Below, in pieces: positions 54,766 through 63,962 of a stretch of DNA of 64,000 bases. Each line of letters begins with the position of its first letter. Positions within the stretch are counted from its first letter, which is position 1. Both the position numbers and the translations under genes were made by a program. The stretch is taken from NCBI GenBank assembly GCA_002292815.1, contig DBBX01000009.1, forward strand, positions 29,676-93,675, read 5' to 3'. Source of the stretch: Thiotrichaceae bacterium UBA973. GTDB lineage: Bacteria; Pseudomonadota; Gammaproteobacteria; Eutrophobiales; Eutrophobiaceae. Under the pieces are notes generated by a model. That model did not search any database and had not been told where the DNA came from. It worked only from the letters and a program-made list of their open reading frames with translations.

Positions 54766-56304
54766 ATGCAGATAATTCAAAAGCTCTACATAACATTATT
54801 ATTATGTTCTATCTTTTCTCAGGCTAATGCAGAGACAGCTACCCTACGCCTCGCTATAACAACAACGACAGAAAACTCAGGGTTGATGGCGGTGTTAAAT
54901 CCTGTTTTTGAAAGTGAATACAATATAAAAATTAATACTATTACTGTTGGTTCCGGACAAGCTTTGCGTTTGGGAAAACAGGGTGACGTGGATGTGTTGT
55001 TAACGCACGCACCAGAAGATGAAAAGCAATTTGTCAGTTCTGGCTACGGGCTTGAACGACACCCCGTTATGCATAATGAATTTATTCTAGTAGGGCCAGT
55101 AGGGAACCCGGCCAGTATTAATGAGGCCAGCTCTGTATTTGATGCATTCAAAAAAATATATGTTGCTGGAAGTAAATTTATTTCAAGAGCCGATGATTCG
55201 GGAACACATAAAAAAGAATTATCCATATGGGAAGAGAACGAACAGAGTCCTAAAGATGACTGGTATATCCGCTCAGGGATGGGGATGGGCTCTGTATTAA
55301 TGTTAGCAAATGAACAAGGCGCCTATACCTTAACTGACCGTGGCACCTATTTGGCGTTTAAAGATAAAATAGATTTAGATATTCATTATCAAGGCAGTTC
55401 GGTTTTACATAACCCATATCATGTGATTGCGGTTAACCCGGAACGGCACCCTCTTATCAATAATGATCTCGCAGAAAAATATATTGATTTCATTACCAGT
55501 AATAAAGCACAAAAAATCATTAAAGATTATACATTACATGGAGAGCAATTATTCTCTCCAGACATAGTTATAGAAGATTTTTTACTGAAAGAGAAAAAAG
55601 CACATGTCAGTAGAAACTTCTTTCTGGACGCAACAATTTCTTCTTTCAATCTTATTATTAATTTTGATAGTTCCTTGTTTCATGTTGTCTGGACTTCATT
55701 AAAGGTTACTTTAATAGCTGTTTTAATTGCGACACTGCTTAGTGTTCCACTCGGTGTTGTTGTTGCGCTAAATAAATTCACTGGGAAGAATTTCTTAATG
55801 ACTTGCTTGAATACCTTAATGGCATTACCGACGGTTGTTGTTGGTTTGTTGTTATACGGTATTTTAAATCGTCAAGGATTGTTAGGCAGTATGAGTTTGT
55901 TATATACCCCAGCAGCAATAATTATTGGTCAGTGCGTATTGATTATTCCGGTTATATGGAATTTAAGTATTGCGGCTGTTAACGGTGCGGATCCCCGCTT
56001 GGCCATGACGTGTACTTCACTTGGAGCAAATTATTTTCAACGCAGTATTATATATATGGGTGAAGTTCGTTTTGCGCTGATTGCTGCAGTGGTGACAGGT
56101 TTTGGGCGGGCGATTGGTGAAGTAGGTATTGCCATGATGTTGGGTGGAAATATTCATGGTTATACACGGACGATGACAACAGCGATTGCCTTAGAGACCA
56201 GTAAAGGAGATTTTGAATTTGCACTGGCACTTGGCTTTATGTTGCTACTTGTTGCTTTCATTATTAATAGTGTGCTCCAACAATTTCAACTGAAGATAAA
56301 ATGA
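54766..56304 (+). CDS. tupAB: Fused tungstate-binding protein and permease (TupA-TupB)
   Basis: A 512-residue single polypeptide. A signal peptide (ending ANA) precedes a TupA-type binding domain (about 25-275) whose opening TTTTENSGLMAVLNPVFE is the oxyanion-pocket signature. A bridge at about 275-305 leads into a TupB permease with five to six helices and the EAA-type loop GRAIGEVGIAMMLGGNI. TupA and TupB are normally separate. The fusion frame is unbroken, and the permease's conserved part (SLFHVVWTSLKVTLIAVLIA) follows without a stop. TupC overlaps the 3' end by 4 bases. Confidence 0.88.
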   Translation: MQIIQKLYITLLLCSIFSQANAETATLRLAITTTTENSGLMAVLNPVFESEYNIKINTITVGSGQALRLGKQGDVDVLLTHAPEDEKQFVSSGYGLERHPVMHNEFILVGPVGNPASINEASSVFDAFKKIYVAGSKFISRADDSGTHKKELSIWEENEQSPKDDWYIRSGMGMGSVLMLANEQGAYTLTDRGTYLAFKDKIDLDIHYQGSSVLHNPYHVIAVNPERHPLINNDLAEKYIDFITSNKAQKIIKDYTLHGEQLFSPDIVIEDFLLKEKKAHVSRNFFLDATISSFNLIINFDSSLFHVVWTSLKVTLIAVLIATLLSVPLGVVVALNKFTGKNFLMTCLNTLMALPTVVVGLLLYGILNRQGLLGSMSLLYTPAAIIIGQCVLIIPVIWNLSIAAVNGADPRLAMTCTSLGANYFQRSIIYMGEVRFALIAAVVTGFGRAIGEVGIAMMLGGNIHGYTRTMTTAIALETSKGDFEFALALGFMLLLVAFIINSVLQQFQLKIK

Positions 56305-57296
56305 CAGACCTGTATCAATTAAAAAATATCACGTTTAATTACGGCGCAGAATTTAATCTTGTCGATGTCTGTGTAGATATAGCGCAATCGAACATCGTCG
56401 CAATTGTTGGCCCTAATGGTGCAGGTAAAACCAGTTTACTTAATATACTTTCATTTCTTAAGTTCCCGCATGCCGGTGCTCTTTTTTATAATGGAAAAGA
56501 ATTAACAAAATATAATCTTGATCAATTCAGGAAAACGGTGGGTTATGTGCAGCAAAGTCCTTACTTATTACGAGGAACAGCATTCAAAAACATTGAACTA
56601 GGTCTAAAGCTAAAGAAGATTGATAAAGAGACACGAGTAAGAAAAGTTACAGAGATAATGGAACTACTAGGCATCAATACATTGACGAATAGAAATGCTC
56701 GAACATTATCCGGGGGTGAGGCACAAAAGGTTGCTATAGGACAAGTACTTGTACTTGACCCTGATGTTTTGATACTTGATGAACCGTTTACACATCTTGA
56801 TAAGGACGCGATTTGTGAATTAGAAAAAATTGTTTTAAAGCTGAAAGAGGATTTGGGTAAAACAATAATTCTTACCACACACAACCAATATCAGGCGCAA
56901 TGGTTAGCCGATGATGTCTATAGCGTAATAAAAGGAAAGGTCTTTGAATATCAAATGATCAATCTTTTTAGTGGCGGCATCGATTTTAAAAACAATGCTT
57001 TTAATACAGGAAAGCAGCTAATAATTATTCCTGAGGATATAAATCACGCAGAACATATTGCCATAGACCCAAAACAGATTGTGATATCGAGAAATAAACT
57101 TGATTCCAGTATGCAAAACAGTTTTCAGGGAAAGATCACAGGCATGACGGAAGATAATGGACGAGTAAAGCTGAGCGTAGCGTCTGATGAAGAATTTCAA
57201 GCGGTAGTAACGCATAAGGCACTCGAGAAGTTGAGCCTGACTATAGGCACAGAAGTATGGATTAGCTTTAAAAGTTCATCCATACTGGTATTCTAA
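56301..57296 (+). CDS. tupC: Tungstate ABC transporter ATP-binding protein with TOBE-like tail
   Basis: A 331-residue ABC ATPase. Walker A is GPNGAGKTS, the signature is LSGGEAQKVAIGQVL, Walker B is VLILDEPFTHLD, and the switch His is in TTHNQYQA. The last roughly 80 residues (SFQGKITGMTEDNGRVKLSV to ILVF) look like a TOBE/Mop domain that binds oxyanions and could sense tungstate or molybdate inside the cell. It begins in an ATGA overlap with the fused tupAB gene, so stoichiometric expression is likely. Confidence 0.92.
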   Translation: MTDLYQLKNITFNYGAEFNLVDVCVDIAQSNIVAIVGPNGAGKTSLLNILSFLKFPHAGALFYNGKELTKYNLDQFRKTVGYVQQSPYLLRGTAFKNIELGLKLKKIDKETRVRKVTEIMELLGINTLTNRNARTLSGGEAQKVAIGQVLVLDPDVLILDEPFTHLDKDAICELEKIVLKLKEDLGKTIILTTHNQYQAQWLADDVYSVIKGKVFEYQMINLFSGGIDFKNNAFNTGKQLIIIPEDINHAEHIAIDPKQIVISRNKLDSSMQNSFQGKITGMTEDNGRVKLSVASDEEFQAVVTHKALEKLSLTIGTEVWISFKSSSILVF

Positions 57297-57324
57297 TGAT
57301 AATAATTAGCTCGGCTTATCAATA

Positions 57325-58149
57325 ATGGAAGAAGAAATACAAGCACTACAAAAGGCGGCTGATCTTGCTAGCGAGATTGCCGTAAATTACGGATTTCAGT
57401 TTTTCGCAGCCGTTATTATCCTCCTCATCGGCTGGCAAATAGCAAAATGGGTTGCTTCCCTTGTTCTAAAGTTATGCGAACGCATGAATATGGACATCAC
57501 CCTGTCAAAATTCTTTGCAGGCGTGGCCAAAACCATCCTTCTTGCCTTTGTCATTATTATCGCGCTTGGAAAATTCGGTATTACGATCGCACCGTTTATT
57601 GCCGCTCTTGGTGCTATTGTCTTTGGTAGCACCTTGGCCTTGCAAGGCCCTATATCGAATTATGGCGCAGGATTAACGATAATACTGACGCGACCATTTG
57701 TCGTTGGGGATACTATTCGCATTGATAACGTTATTGGTATCGTCGAAGAAATTAAATTGGCATATACCTTACTAAGTAATGAAGACGGGGAACAAATAAC
57801 TGTTCCTAATAATCAGGTTATTGGCAAGATTATCTATAACTCTGCAGCAAATTTAATCGTTGAACAAAAAATAACCATTAGTTATGACGATGATCCCGAG
57901 AAAGTAATTCCAATTATTCTTGATGAAATTAATAAAAATTCTGAAGTTGTCTCTGACCCTGGCGTACAAATCGGAATAGAGAATTTTGCAGATTACGGTA
58001 TAGAGCTCGGGGTACGTTACTGGATTCCTACAAAGGCTTATTTTCAGCTTAAGTATGCGATTAATAAATCGATATATTCTGCTCTGCGCGCAGAAAACAT
58101 ATCATTACCATATCCTCGGCAGACAGTGCATATAGATCAGGTGAGTTGA
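57325..58149 (+). CDS. Small-conductance MscS-family mechanosensitive channel
   Basis: A 274-residue channel with three membrane helices (about 22-45, 58-80 and 86-108). The pore-lining helix is FIAALGAIVFGSTLALQGPISNYGAG, followed by the beta domain and C-terminal domain (RPFVVGDTIRIDN, VPNNQVIG). It opens under hypoosmotic tension. It lies 28 bases after tupC and may be cotranscribed with the transporter, though the link is probably incidental. Confidence 0.93.
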   Translation: MEEEIQALQKAADLASEIAVNYGFQFFAAVIILLIGWQIAKWVASLVLKLCERMNMDITLSKFFAGVAKTILLAFVIIIALGKFGITIAPFIAALGAIVFGSTLALQGPISNYGAGLTIILTRPFVVGDTIRIDNVIGIVEEIKLAYTLLSNEDGEQITVPNNQVIGKIIYNSAANLIVEQKITISYDDDPEKVIPIILDEINKNSEVVSDPGVQIGIENFADYGIELGVRYWIPTKAYFQLKYAINKSIYSALRAENISLPYPRQTVHIDQVS

Positions 58150-58236
58150 TGAAAAAACCTTTGTAACAATTCAATATTTTTTTTTGATATACTCATGGAC
58201 CCATAAAGTAAGTGTAGGTAATAAGGAGAAGAGAAT

Positions 58237-58575
58237 ATGACAATTCCAGTTAACAAGGTCAATGGTATTGGCCCCAAAACTACTGAATACTTGAAGACCA
58301 AAAATATCACAACTGTCGCTGCCTTAGTCAAGCATGGCGTTACAAAGTTGGCCGACGCGCCAGGCTTTAGTCAAGGACGAGCTACTACTGCAATAAATGA
58401 AGCGAAACAGCTGATGGCTGGTTCTTCCGGTTCAAGTCCCTCAAAAGCAACTTCGGAAAAATCAACAACTGCAAAGTCTGACAAAAAGAACAAAAAGAAC
58501 AAAGCCAGTAAAGATAAAAAAAATAAAAAAGGTAAGAAAGAAAAGAAAAAAAATAAGAAGAAAAATAAAAAATAA
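58237..58575 (+). CDS. Helix-hairpin-helix protein with polylysine tail
   Basis: A 112-residue protein. The N-terminal half is a helix-hairpin-helix module of the DUF4332/Rad51-N-terminal type (VNGIGPKTTEYLKTKNITTV to FSQGRATTAINEAKQLM). The C-terminal half is low-complexity and lysine-rich (about residues 82-112, KKNKKNKASKDKK and similar), which would bind nucleic acid nonspecifically. GGAGAAGAG precedes the ATG. Its extreme codon bias (AAA/AAG) and charge suggest a nucleoid or RNA-associated role. Confidence 0.78.
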   Translation: MTIPVNKVNGIGPKTTEYLKTKNITTVAALVKHGVTKLADAPGFSQGRATTAINEAKQLMAGSSGSSPSKATSEKSTTAKSDKKNKKNKASKDKKNKKGKKEKKKNKKKNKK

Positions 58576-58606
58576 TTAACAGGCATAGGCTTCTTTAGTA
58601 TGCATT

Positions 58607-58928
58607 TTGGAAAAAGTATTTACTTATATTAATCCTAAAAATAGAACAGAGAATTATCAATGGCTGGTCGATGGTTCAGCCAACCTGGCTGACTGGATGA
58701 AATTTGCAGAAGCCCTGATATCAAAATATGGCAACAACATTCTGACAGCCAGCAGATTGTGGAGTTTATCACTTTGAAACATCTGAAAACCTGCTTGCTT
58801 ATAAAGACAGTAACGCTATAGGAGAGTTTAAACAGGAATATAATATTACTGATTGGCAAGAACCCTGTCTTAACGCTCTCGAAGTAGATCAAGCATCAAA
58901 TAAGAATCATAGTCACTTTGTTTTCTGA
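58607..58928 (+). pseudogene. Frameshifted remnant of an unrecognised small gene
   Basis: Two overlapping frames read as one protein. The first frame (from TTG at 58607) gives EKVFTYINPKNRTENYQWLV and continues to FAEALISKYGNNIL. It stops at 58777. The next frame opens after TGA at 58743-58745 and gives QPADCGVYHFETSENLLAYK, DSNAIGEFKQEYNITDW and, at the end, NKNHSHFVF. Removing one base near 58741-58750 restores about 107 codons. No family is recognised. It fills most of the 429-base gap before metY. Confidence 0.45.
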
Positions 58929-59004
58929 ATAAACGGAACATCTAGATATATTAATTATTTTTATATGTTTAAATTAAAACATTACTAAAAAGTGAAAAAT
59001 TATT

Positions 59005-60276
59005 ATGAAAATAGAGACAATTGCTGTCCATGGTGGATACACACCGGAACCCACAACAAAAGCTGTTGCTGTACCAATATATCAAACAACATCATATGCA
59101 TTTGATAGTACACAGCATGCGGCAGACCTGTTCGACTTAAAGGTCGAAGGTAATATTTATACGCGGATAATGAATCCTACAACTGCTGTGTTGGAAAAAC
59201 GGGTGGCTGAAATGGAGGGTGGTATAGCTGGTTTAGCTGTGGCCTCAGGCATGGCAGCGATCACTTACGCAATACAAACTATTGCAGAAACCGGGGATAA
59301 TATAATTTCTACCAGTAGATTGTATGGTGGTACTTATAATTTATTTGCGCATACTTTTCCTCAGATGGGAATTGAAACCCGTTTTATAGATGGGTCTGAT
59401 TATGACCAAATAGCTTCACTAGTTGATGAAAAAACAAAAGCGGTATTTTGTGAATCTATAGGCAATCCTGCTGGTAATGTTGCTGATCTGGAAAGGATAG
59501 CAAAAATTGCCCATGCGAACGGGGTCCCGGTTATTGTTGATAATACGGTTGCAACACCTTATCTATGTAAACCCTTTGAGTATGGTTGTGACATTGTTGT
59601 TCACTCCCTAACTAAATACATGGCCGGGCATGGTAGTAATATCGGCGGTGTCATTGTCGATTCAGGAAAATTCCCATGGGTTGAACATAAGGAACGTTTT
59701 AAACGCTTGAACGAGCCTGATCCTTCTTATCATGGCGTCGTTTATACTGAGGCATTAGGTGAAGCAGCTTATATCGGACGAGCACGAGTTGTGCCGCTAA
59801 GAAATATGGGTGCGGCGATATCCCCGATGAATAGTTTTATGATCATGCAAGGTATTGAAACTTTACCGGTAAGAATGGATCGACATTGTGACAATGCGGT
59901 TAAAGTAGCAAATTATTTATCGAAACATGACAAGGTTAGTTGGGTCAGGTATGCGGGTTTACCTGAACATGAGGATCATGATTTGCTAAAAAAATACTGT
60001 GGTGGCCGAGCAGCGAGTATATTAAGTTTTGGCATAGAGGGTGGTGCAGTAGGTGGTGGAAAATTTATTGATGCCCTAGGTTTGTTCACGCGCCTGGTCA
60101 ATATTGGTGATGCTAAATCATTAGCTTGTCATCCTGCAACCACGACACATAGGCAATTATCACCAGAAGAACTTGAAAAAGCAGGCGTGTCAGATGATCT
60201 CGTCAGGCTCTCTGTTGGAATAGAACATATAGATGATTTAATAGCAGATATAGAACAAGCGTTAAGTAAAGTCTGA
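59005..60276 (+). CDS. metY: O-acetylhomoserine sulfhydrylase (MetY-like)
   Basis: A 423-residue PLP enzyme of the Cys/Met-metabolism family that makes homocysteine (or methionine with methanethiol) from O-acetylhomoserine. The PLP Lys is residue 204 in HSLTKYMAGHG, and YTRIMNPTTAVLEKRVAEMEGG and SLACHPATTTHRQL are family motifs. Methanethiol use would be of interest given the mddA-like gene 26 kb away, but no link is shown. A small lipoprotein gene follows after 10 bases. Confidence 0.94.
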   Translation: MKIETIAVHGGYTPEPTTKAVAVPIYQTTSYAFDSTQHAADLFDLKVEGNIYTRIMNPTTAVLEKRVAEMEGGIAGLAVASGMAAITYAIQTIAETGDNIISTSRLYGGTYNLFAHTFPQMGIETRFIDGSDYDQIASLVDEKTKAVFCESIGNPAGNVADLERIAKIAHANGVPVIVDNTVATPYLCKPFEYGCDIVVHSLTKYMAGHGSNIGGVIVDSGKFPWVEHKERFKRLNEPDPSYHGVVYTEALGEAAYIGRARVVPLRNMGAAISPMNSFMIMQGIETLPVRMDRHCDNAVKVANYLSKHDKVSWVRYAGLPEHEDHDLLKKYCGGRAASILSFGIEGGAVGGGKFIDALGLFTRLVNIGDAKSLACHPATTTHRQLSPEELEKAGVSDDLVRLSVGIEHIDDLIADIEQALSKV

Positions 60277-60286
60277 TCTGAAAAGT

Positions 60287-60739
60287 ATGAGACGATTATT
60301 ATTGATAACATTAATAATAATATCAGCATGCAGTGAAATCGATAACCCAAAGATATTATTCGAACAAGGAAAATATAAAGAAGCGTTCATATTATGGGAG
60401 TCTTTAGCAAGTAAAGGCGATTCGCAAGCACAGAATTACATAGGCATTCATTACTACCTTGGTTTAGGAAAAAAAAGAAACTACAAAATTGCTAAAGAAT
60501 GGTTTGCAAGAGCAGCAGCAAATGGTCTACCCGATGCGCAATATAATTTGGGTGTCATGTATGAAAATGGTGAATTTGTTAAAAAGAATTATTTAACTGC
60601 ATATATGTGGTTTTATTTAGCAAATCAAAATGGTAATAGTCATGCGAGCAATAGAATGCAAGGCATGGCAGAAGAACATAAATTATTTCCAAATCAAATA
60701 AAACGTGCGGTTGAATTGGCAAAGGAAAATTTTAATTAA
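60287..60739 (+). CDS. Sel1-repeat lipoprotein
   Basis: A 150-residue protein with a lipoprotein signal (lipobox ISAC, Cys15). About three Sel1-like/TPR repeats follow (GDSQAQNYIGIHYYLGLGKKRN, NGLPDAQYNLGVMYENGEFV, NGNSHASNRMQGMAEEH). Such repeats mediate protein-protein contacts, often in signalling or envelope stress. It follows metY closely, but its function is unknown. Confidence 0.85.
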   Translation: MRRLLLITLIIISACSEIDNPKILFEQGKYKEAFILWESLASKGDSQAQNYIGIHYYLGLGKKRNYKIAKEWFARAAANGLPDAQYNLGVMYENGEFVKKNYLTAYMWFYLANQNGNSHASNRMQGMAEEHKLFPNQIKRAVELAKENFN

Positions 60740-61069
60740 AGTCATTATTAATGAGAAATAGCCCCGGCAATATAAGCAAAGAAGAATGCTGTGCAACAGA
60801 TAAAAATAGATAATCAGTAAATATGACAATGCCATGTAAAAGCCAGATGATAGCGTGCTGGCAACTCAGGTTTAGTGGGGCAGGTCGATAGATTAGACAG
60901 CCATCAATGCGACAACTTCACCACAGCTTAGCGAACGAAAATAATCGGCAAAGCGCAGCAAATTTAGGTATTCTAATAATATTATTGATATATAGTTTCA
61001 TCCTTACCAGATATATTTTAGTATATTTTTAGAACAATCAATAAACACACCGACTGACAGGTAGACACT
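60740..61069. other. Intergenic region with possible decayed coding fragments
   Basis: No clear gene. On the minus strand a fragment reads EYLNLLRFADYFRSLSCGEV and further on a hydrophobic tail CTAFFFAYIAGAISH before a stop near 60751. The two lie in different frames. On the plus strand a 41-codon frame (60907-61032) has one hydrophobic helix but no ribosome site. These may be remnants of a membrane protein gene. No terminator or repeat was noted. Confidence 0.3.
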
Positions 61070-61435
61070 ATGCCACTAGTAAACATCTCAATTTTAAAGG
61101 GTAAATCACCCGAATATATAAAAGCCGTTGCCGATGGCATTAATTCAGCAGTAATAGAAACGATGGGGTTTCCTGATGATGATCGTTATCAGATAATTCA
61201 CGAATGTGAACCACATTGTTTGCAACTGCAAGAACGTACTGGCGACAGGGTTATGATGCACTTGATTATGAGGACAGGACGATCGAATAAATCAAAACAA
61301 GCATTTTATGCAAAAGCAGTTGAAAACCTGTCTAAAGATCCAGGAATCGATCCTGCTAATGTTCTTATTACCATTGCAGAAAACCATGATATCGATTGGT
61401 CATTTCGAGATGGTGTTGCGCAATTTGTAGTATAG
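61070..61435 (+). CDS. Tautomerase-superfamily protein (malonate semialdehyde decarboxylase-like)
   Basis: A 121-residue protein. Met removal exposes the catalytic Pro1 (MPLVNISILKGKSPEYIKAV). The family block FPDDDRYQIIHECEPHC and the closing ENHDIDWSFRDGVAQF match the MSAD-like branch of tautomerases. Substrate is not readable. A single-gene unit upstream of acr3. GACAGGTAG precedes the ATG. Confidence 0.9.
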   Translation: MPLVNISILKGKSPEYIKAVADGINSAVIETMGFPDDDRYQIIHECEPHCLQLQERTGDRVMMHLIMRTGRSNKSKQAFYAKAVENLSKDPGIDPANVLITIAENHDIDWSFRDGVAQFVV

Positions 61436-61540
61436 AAAAATAATTGGTGTCCCGGTATCATTATATGGATATCATTTACTTAATATTAGCTATGGCACAC
61501 AATAAATTAGCTTCCTATCTATTAAACTACTGGTTTTATA

Positions 61541-62638
61541 ATGGCTACGAAAAAACTATCGATATTTGAACGATATTTAACTGTCTGGGTATTATTGTGT
61601 ATTACAGCAGGAATACTCTTAGGCAAAGTTGCGCCTGATGTCGCTACAACTTTAAATGATTTTTCGATCTACCAGGTATCTATACCTATCGCAATTTGTT
61701 TGTTTTTCATGATGTATCCTATCATGGTAAAAATTGATTTTACGCACGTACTAAAATCAGCCAAAACCCCGAAACCAGTTTTTCTAACATTATTTATAAA
61801 CTGGGCGATCAAGCCATTTAGTATGTTCGCAATATCCTATTTTTTTCTCGGTTATCTATTTAAGGACTATTTGCCCGGCACAGAAGTTCTAGCGAATGGT
61901 GAAGTAGTTGAGTTATGGCGTAGCTATATTGCCGGCACAATTCTATTAGGGATCGCACCATGTACTGCAATGGTTTTAATGTGGGGATATCTAGCAAAAG
62001 GTAATGATGGTTTAACGTTAGTTATGGTCGCAATTAATTCGCTACTTATGCTTCTGTTATATGGACCTTTAGGCGGACTATTACTTAATATCAATTCTAT
62101 GCCAGTACCATGGCAAACAATGTTATTGTCAGTTTCTATCTATGTGGCGCTACCTTTAATTGCGGGTTATTTCTCAAGGAAGTGGATTATACAACGTAAG
62201 GGGATAGAGTGGTTTAAAGAAGAGTTTTTGCAATGGCTTACACCGGTGAGTATAACGGCGTTGCTTGTTACATTAATACTTTTATTCTCATTTAAAGGCG
62301 AAGTCATAATTGATAACCCACTAACCATATTATGGATTGCTATTCCACTAACCGTGCAAACGTTATTCATCTTCGCGATAGGATATTTTATTTTTTCAAG
62401 GTGGCTTAAGCTTTCTTATCATGATGCAGCACCAGTGGCATTGATAGGTGCTTCAAATCATTTCGAAGTTGCAATTGCAACAGCTATCATCTTATTTGGT
62501 CTATCTTCTGGTGCAGCATTGGCAACTGTAGTTGGTGTTTTGATTGAGGTACCGTTAATGCTCATGCTTGTTTCTATATGTAAAAGAACTTGTCATTTGT
62601 TTGATGAATGCCATCTGGATTATCCAGCTTGTAAATAA
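61541..62638 (+). CDS. acr3: Arsenite efflux permease Acr3
   Basis: A 365-residue transporter of the ACR3/bile-acid:sodium symporter family with about 10 helices. FERYLTVWVLLCITAGILLGK opens the family domain. The conserved Cys is in LLGIAPCTAMVLMWGYLAKG, and IGASNHFEVAIATAIILFG forms the second core motif. It exports arsenite. There is no arsR or arsC nearby, unlike most ars operons, so regulation is unclear. Confidence 0.94.
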   Translation: MATKKLSIFERYLTVWVLLCITAGILLGKVAPDVATTLNDFSIYQVSIPIAICLFFMMYPIMVKIDFTHVLKSAKTPKPVFLTLFINWAIKPFSMFAISYFFLGYLFKDYLPGTEVLANGEVVELWRSYIAGTILLGIAPCTAMVLMWGYLAKGNDGLTLVMVAINSLLMLLLYGPLGGLLLNINSMPVPWQTMLLSVSIYVALPLIAGYFSRKWIIQRKGIEWFKEEFLQWLTPVSITALLVTLILLFSFKGEVIIDNPLTILWIAIPLTVQTLFIFAIGYFIFSRWLKLSYHDAAPVALIGASNHFEVAIATAIILFGLSSGAALATVVGVLIEVPLMLMLVSICKRTCHLFDECHLDYPACK

Positions 62639-62879
62639 ATCACGCCGAAGAATTAAGCTTTCAGATTTACTTCTCAAGCAACAGGCCAGATTTAATTATT
62701 AAAAAATAAACCTGATACTATTGCCTCAATATTTTTTTAGTAGGCTGTTAGCTTGAATCTACAACTGATGTCTTGGAAACAACGTTCTAAACAGGGGAGT
62801 AGAGTGCCATTTCTGTAAGTTCTTCTACACTCGTGTCACTCTTGACTCTTTGTGTTTAAGTACGACATAGAATGAGATA

Positions 62880-63962
62880 ATGTTTATGATTAATGATTGG
62901 AAAAGTATTTTAGAAACCTATCTTGGCTACTTTGGAGATAATGTTTTTTTACAAGCAGCAATTGTCATCTTCTGTTCATGGCTTCTCGCCATTATTCTTG
63001 ATCGCTTGATTATGACGCAAGTAAGAAAAATAACGGACAAAACTGCCTCTCTCATAGATGATCAAATCATTGAATTCTTACATCGCCCGTTACGGATTAG
63101 CATAATACTAATCGGCTTGGCTACTGCCACCTTACTCTTGAAATTATCTGGGGTTATCCAATCAAATATATTTTCTATCTTATGCACAATAGCTATATGC
63201 ATATGGGCAATATTTTTGATGAGGATATCAAAGTTAGGACTCATAAGTTTTGCAAATAATCCAAATAAAATCCAGGTACTAAATTCCAAAACACTACCTC
63301 TATTTGAAAACATTGCTTTCATCCTGATCATTGCTGTAGCTATCTATTATATTTTCATAAATTGGAAGATAGATATGACAGCTTGGTTGGCATCGGCAGG
63401 TATCATAGGTATTGCAGTTGGGTTTGCAGCAAAGGATACCTTAGCAAACTTATTCTCAGGTGTTTTTATCATGGCGGATGCCCCATATAAAATAGGCGAC
63501 TTTGTTGTGCTCGATGGAGGAGAACGTGGTGAAGTCACAAAAATAGGAATTCGTAGTACTAGAATATTAACACGTGATGATATTGAGGTGACCGTTCCAA
63601 ACTCGGTAATGGGCAATACTAAGATTGTTAATGAATCTGGTGGACGCCATGAAAAGCATCGTATCAGAGTTAAAGTCGGTGTTGCTTACGGTACTGACAT
63701 TGATCTTGCTCGTGGAATTCTTATGCAAGTAGGTCTAAACGAAGAGCAAACCTGTAGTGATCCAGAACCCCGTGTACGCTTCAGACAATTTGGTGCGTCA
63801 GGTCTTGAGTTTGAATTATTATGCTGGATAAGCCAGCCAGTGTTGCGTGGGAGAATTATCGATAGTTTAAATAGTGCAGTCTATAAAGCATTCATGAAAG
63901 AGGGTATTGAGATCCCTTATTCGAAACATGATATCTATATTAAAGAAATGCCAACAAAATAA
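62880..63962 (+). CDS. MscS-family mechanosensitive channel
   Basis: A 360-residue channel with about five membrane helices (residues 18-40, 68-88, 95-115, 145-165, 170-190). The MscS pore and beta domain follow (ASAGIIGIAVGFAAKDTLANLFSGVF, YKIGDFVVLDGGERGEVTKIG, VTVPNSVMGNTKIVNE). The C-terminal domain ends in IPYSKHDIYIKEMPTK. It is longer than the MscS gene at 57.3 kb and belongs to a different subgroup. The start at 62880 is uncertain, and an internal Met at 62886 is also possible. Confidence 0.92.
   Translation: MFMINDWKSILETYLGYFGDNVFLQAAIVIFCSWLLAIILDRLIMTQVRKITDKTASLIDDQIIEFLHRPLRISIILIGLATATLLLKLSGVIQSNIFSILCTIAICIWAIFLMRISKLGLISFANNPNKIQVLNSKTLPLFENIAFILIIAVAIYYIFINWKIDMTAWLASAGIIGIAVGFAAKDTLANLFSGVFIMADAPYKIGDFVVLDGGERGEVTKIGIRSTRILTRDDIEVTVPNSVMGNTKIVNESGGRHEKHRIRVKVGVAYGTDIDLARGILMQVGLNEEQTCSDPEPRVRFRQFGASGLEFELLCWISQPVLRGRIIDSLNSAVYKAFMKEGIEIPYSKHDIYIKEMPTK

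Noticed and set aside
55599..55660. Separate tupB start (ATG in another frame) at the TupA-TupB junction
   Set aside because: That frame does not continue into the conserved permease sequence. The permease similarity is in the same frame as TupA.
60907..61032. 41-codon frame with one hydrophobic helix
   Set aside because: No Shine-Dalgarno and no family. A single AT-rich hydrophobic stretch is easily produced by chance. Kept only as a note in the intergenic entry.
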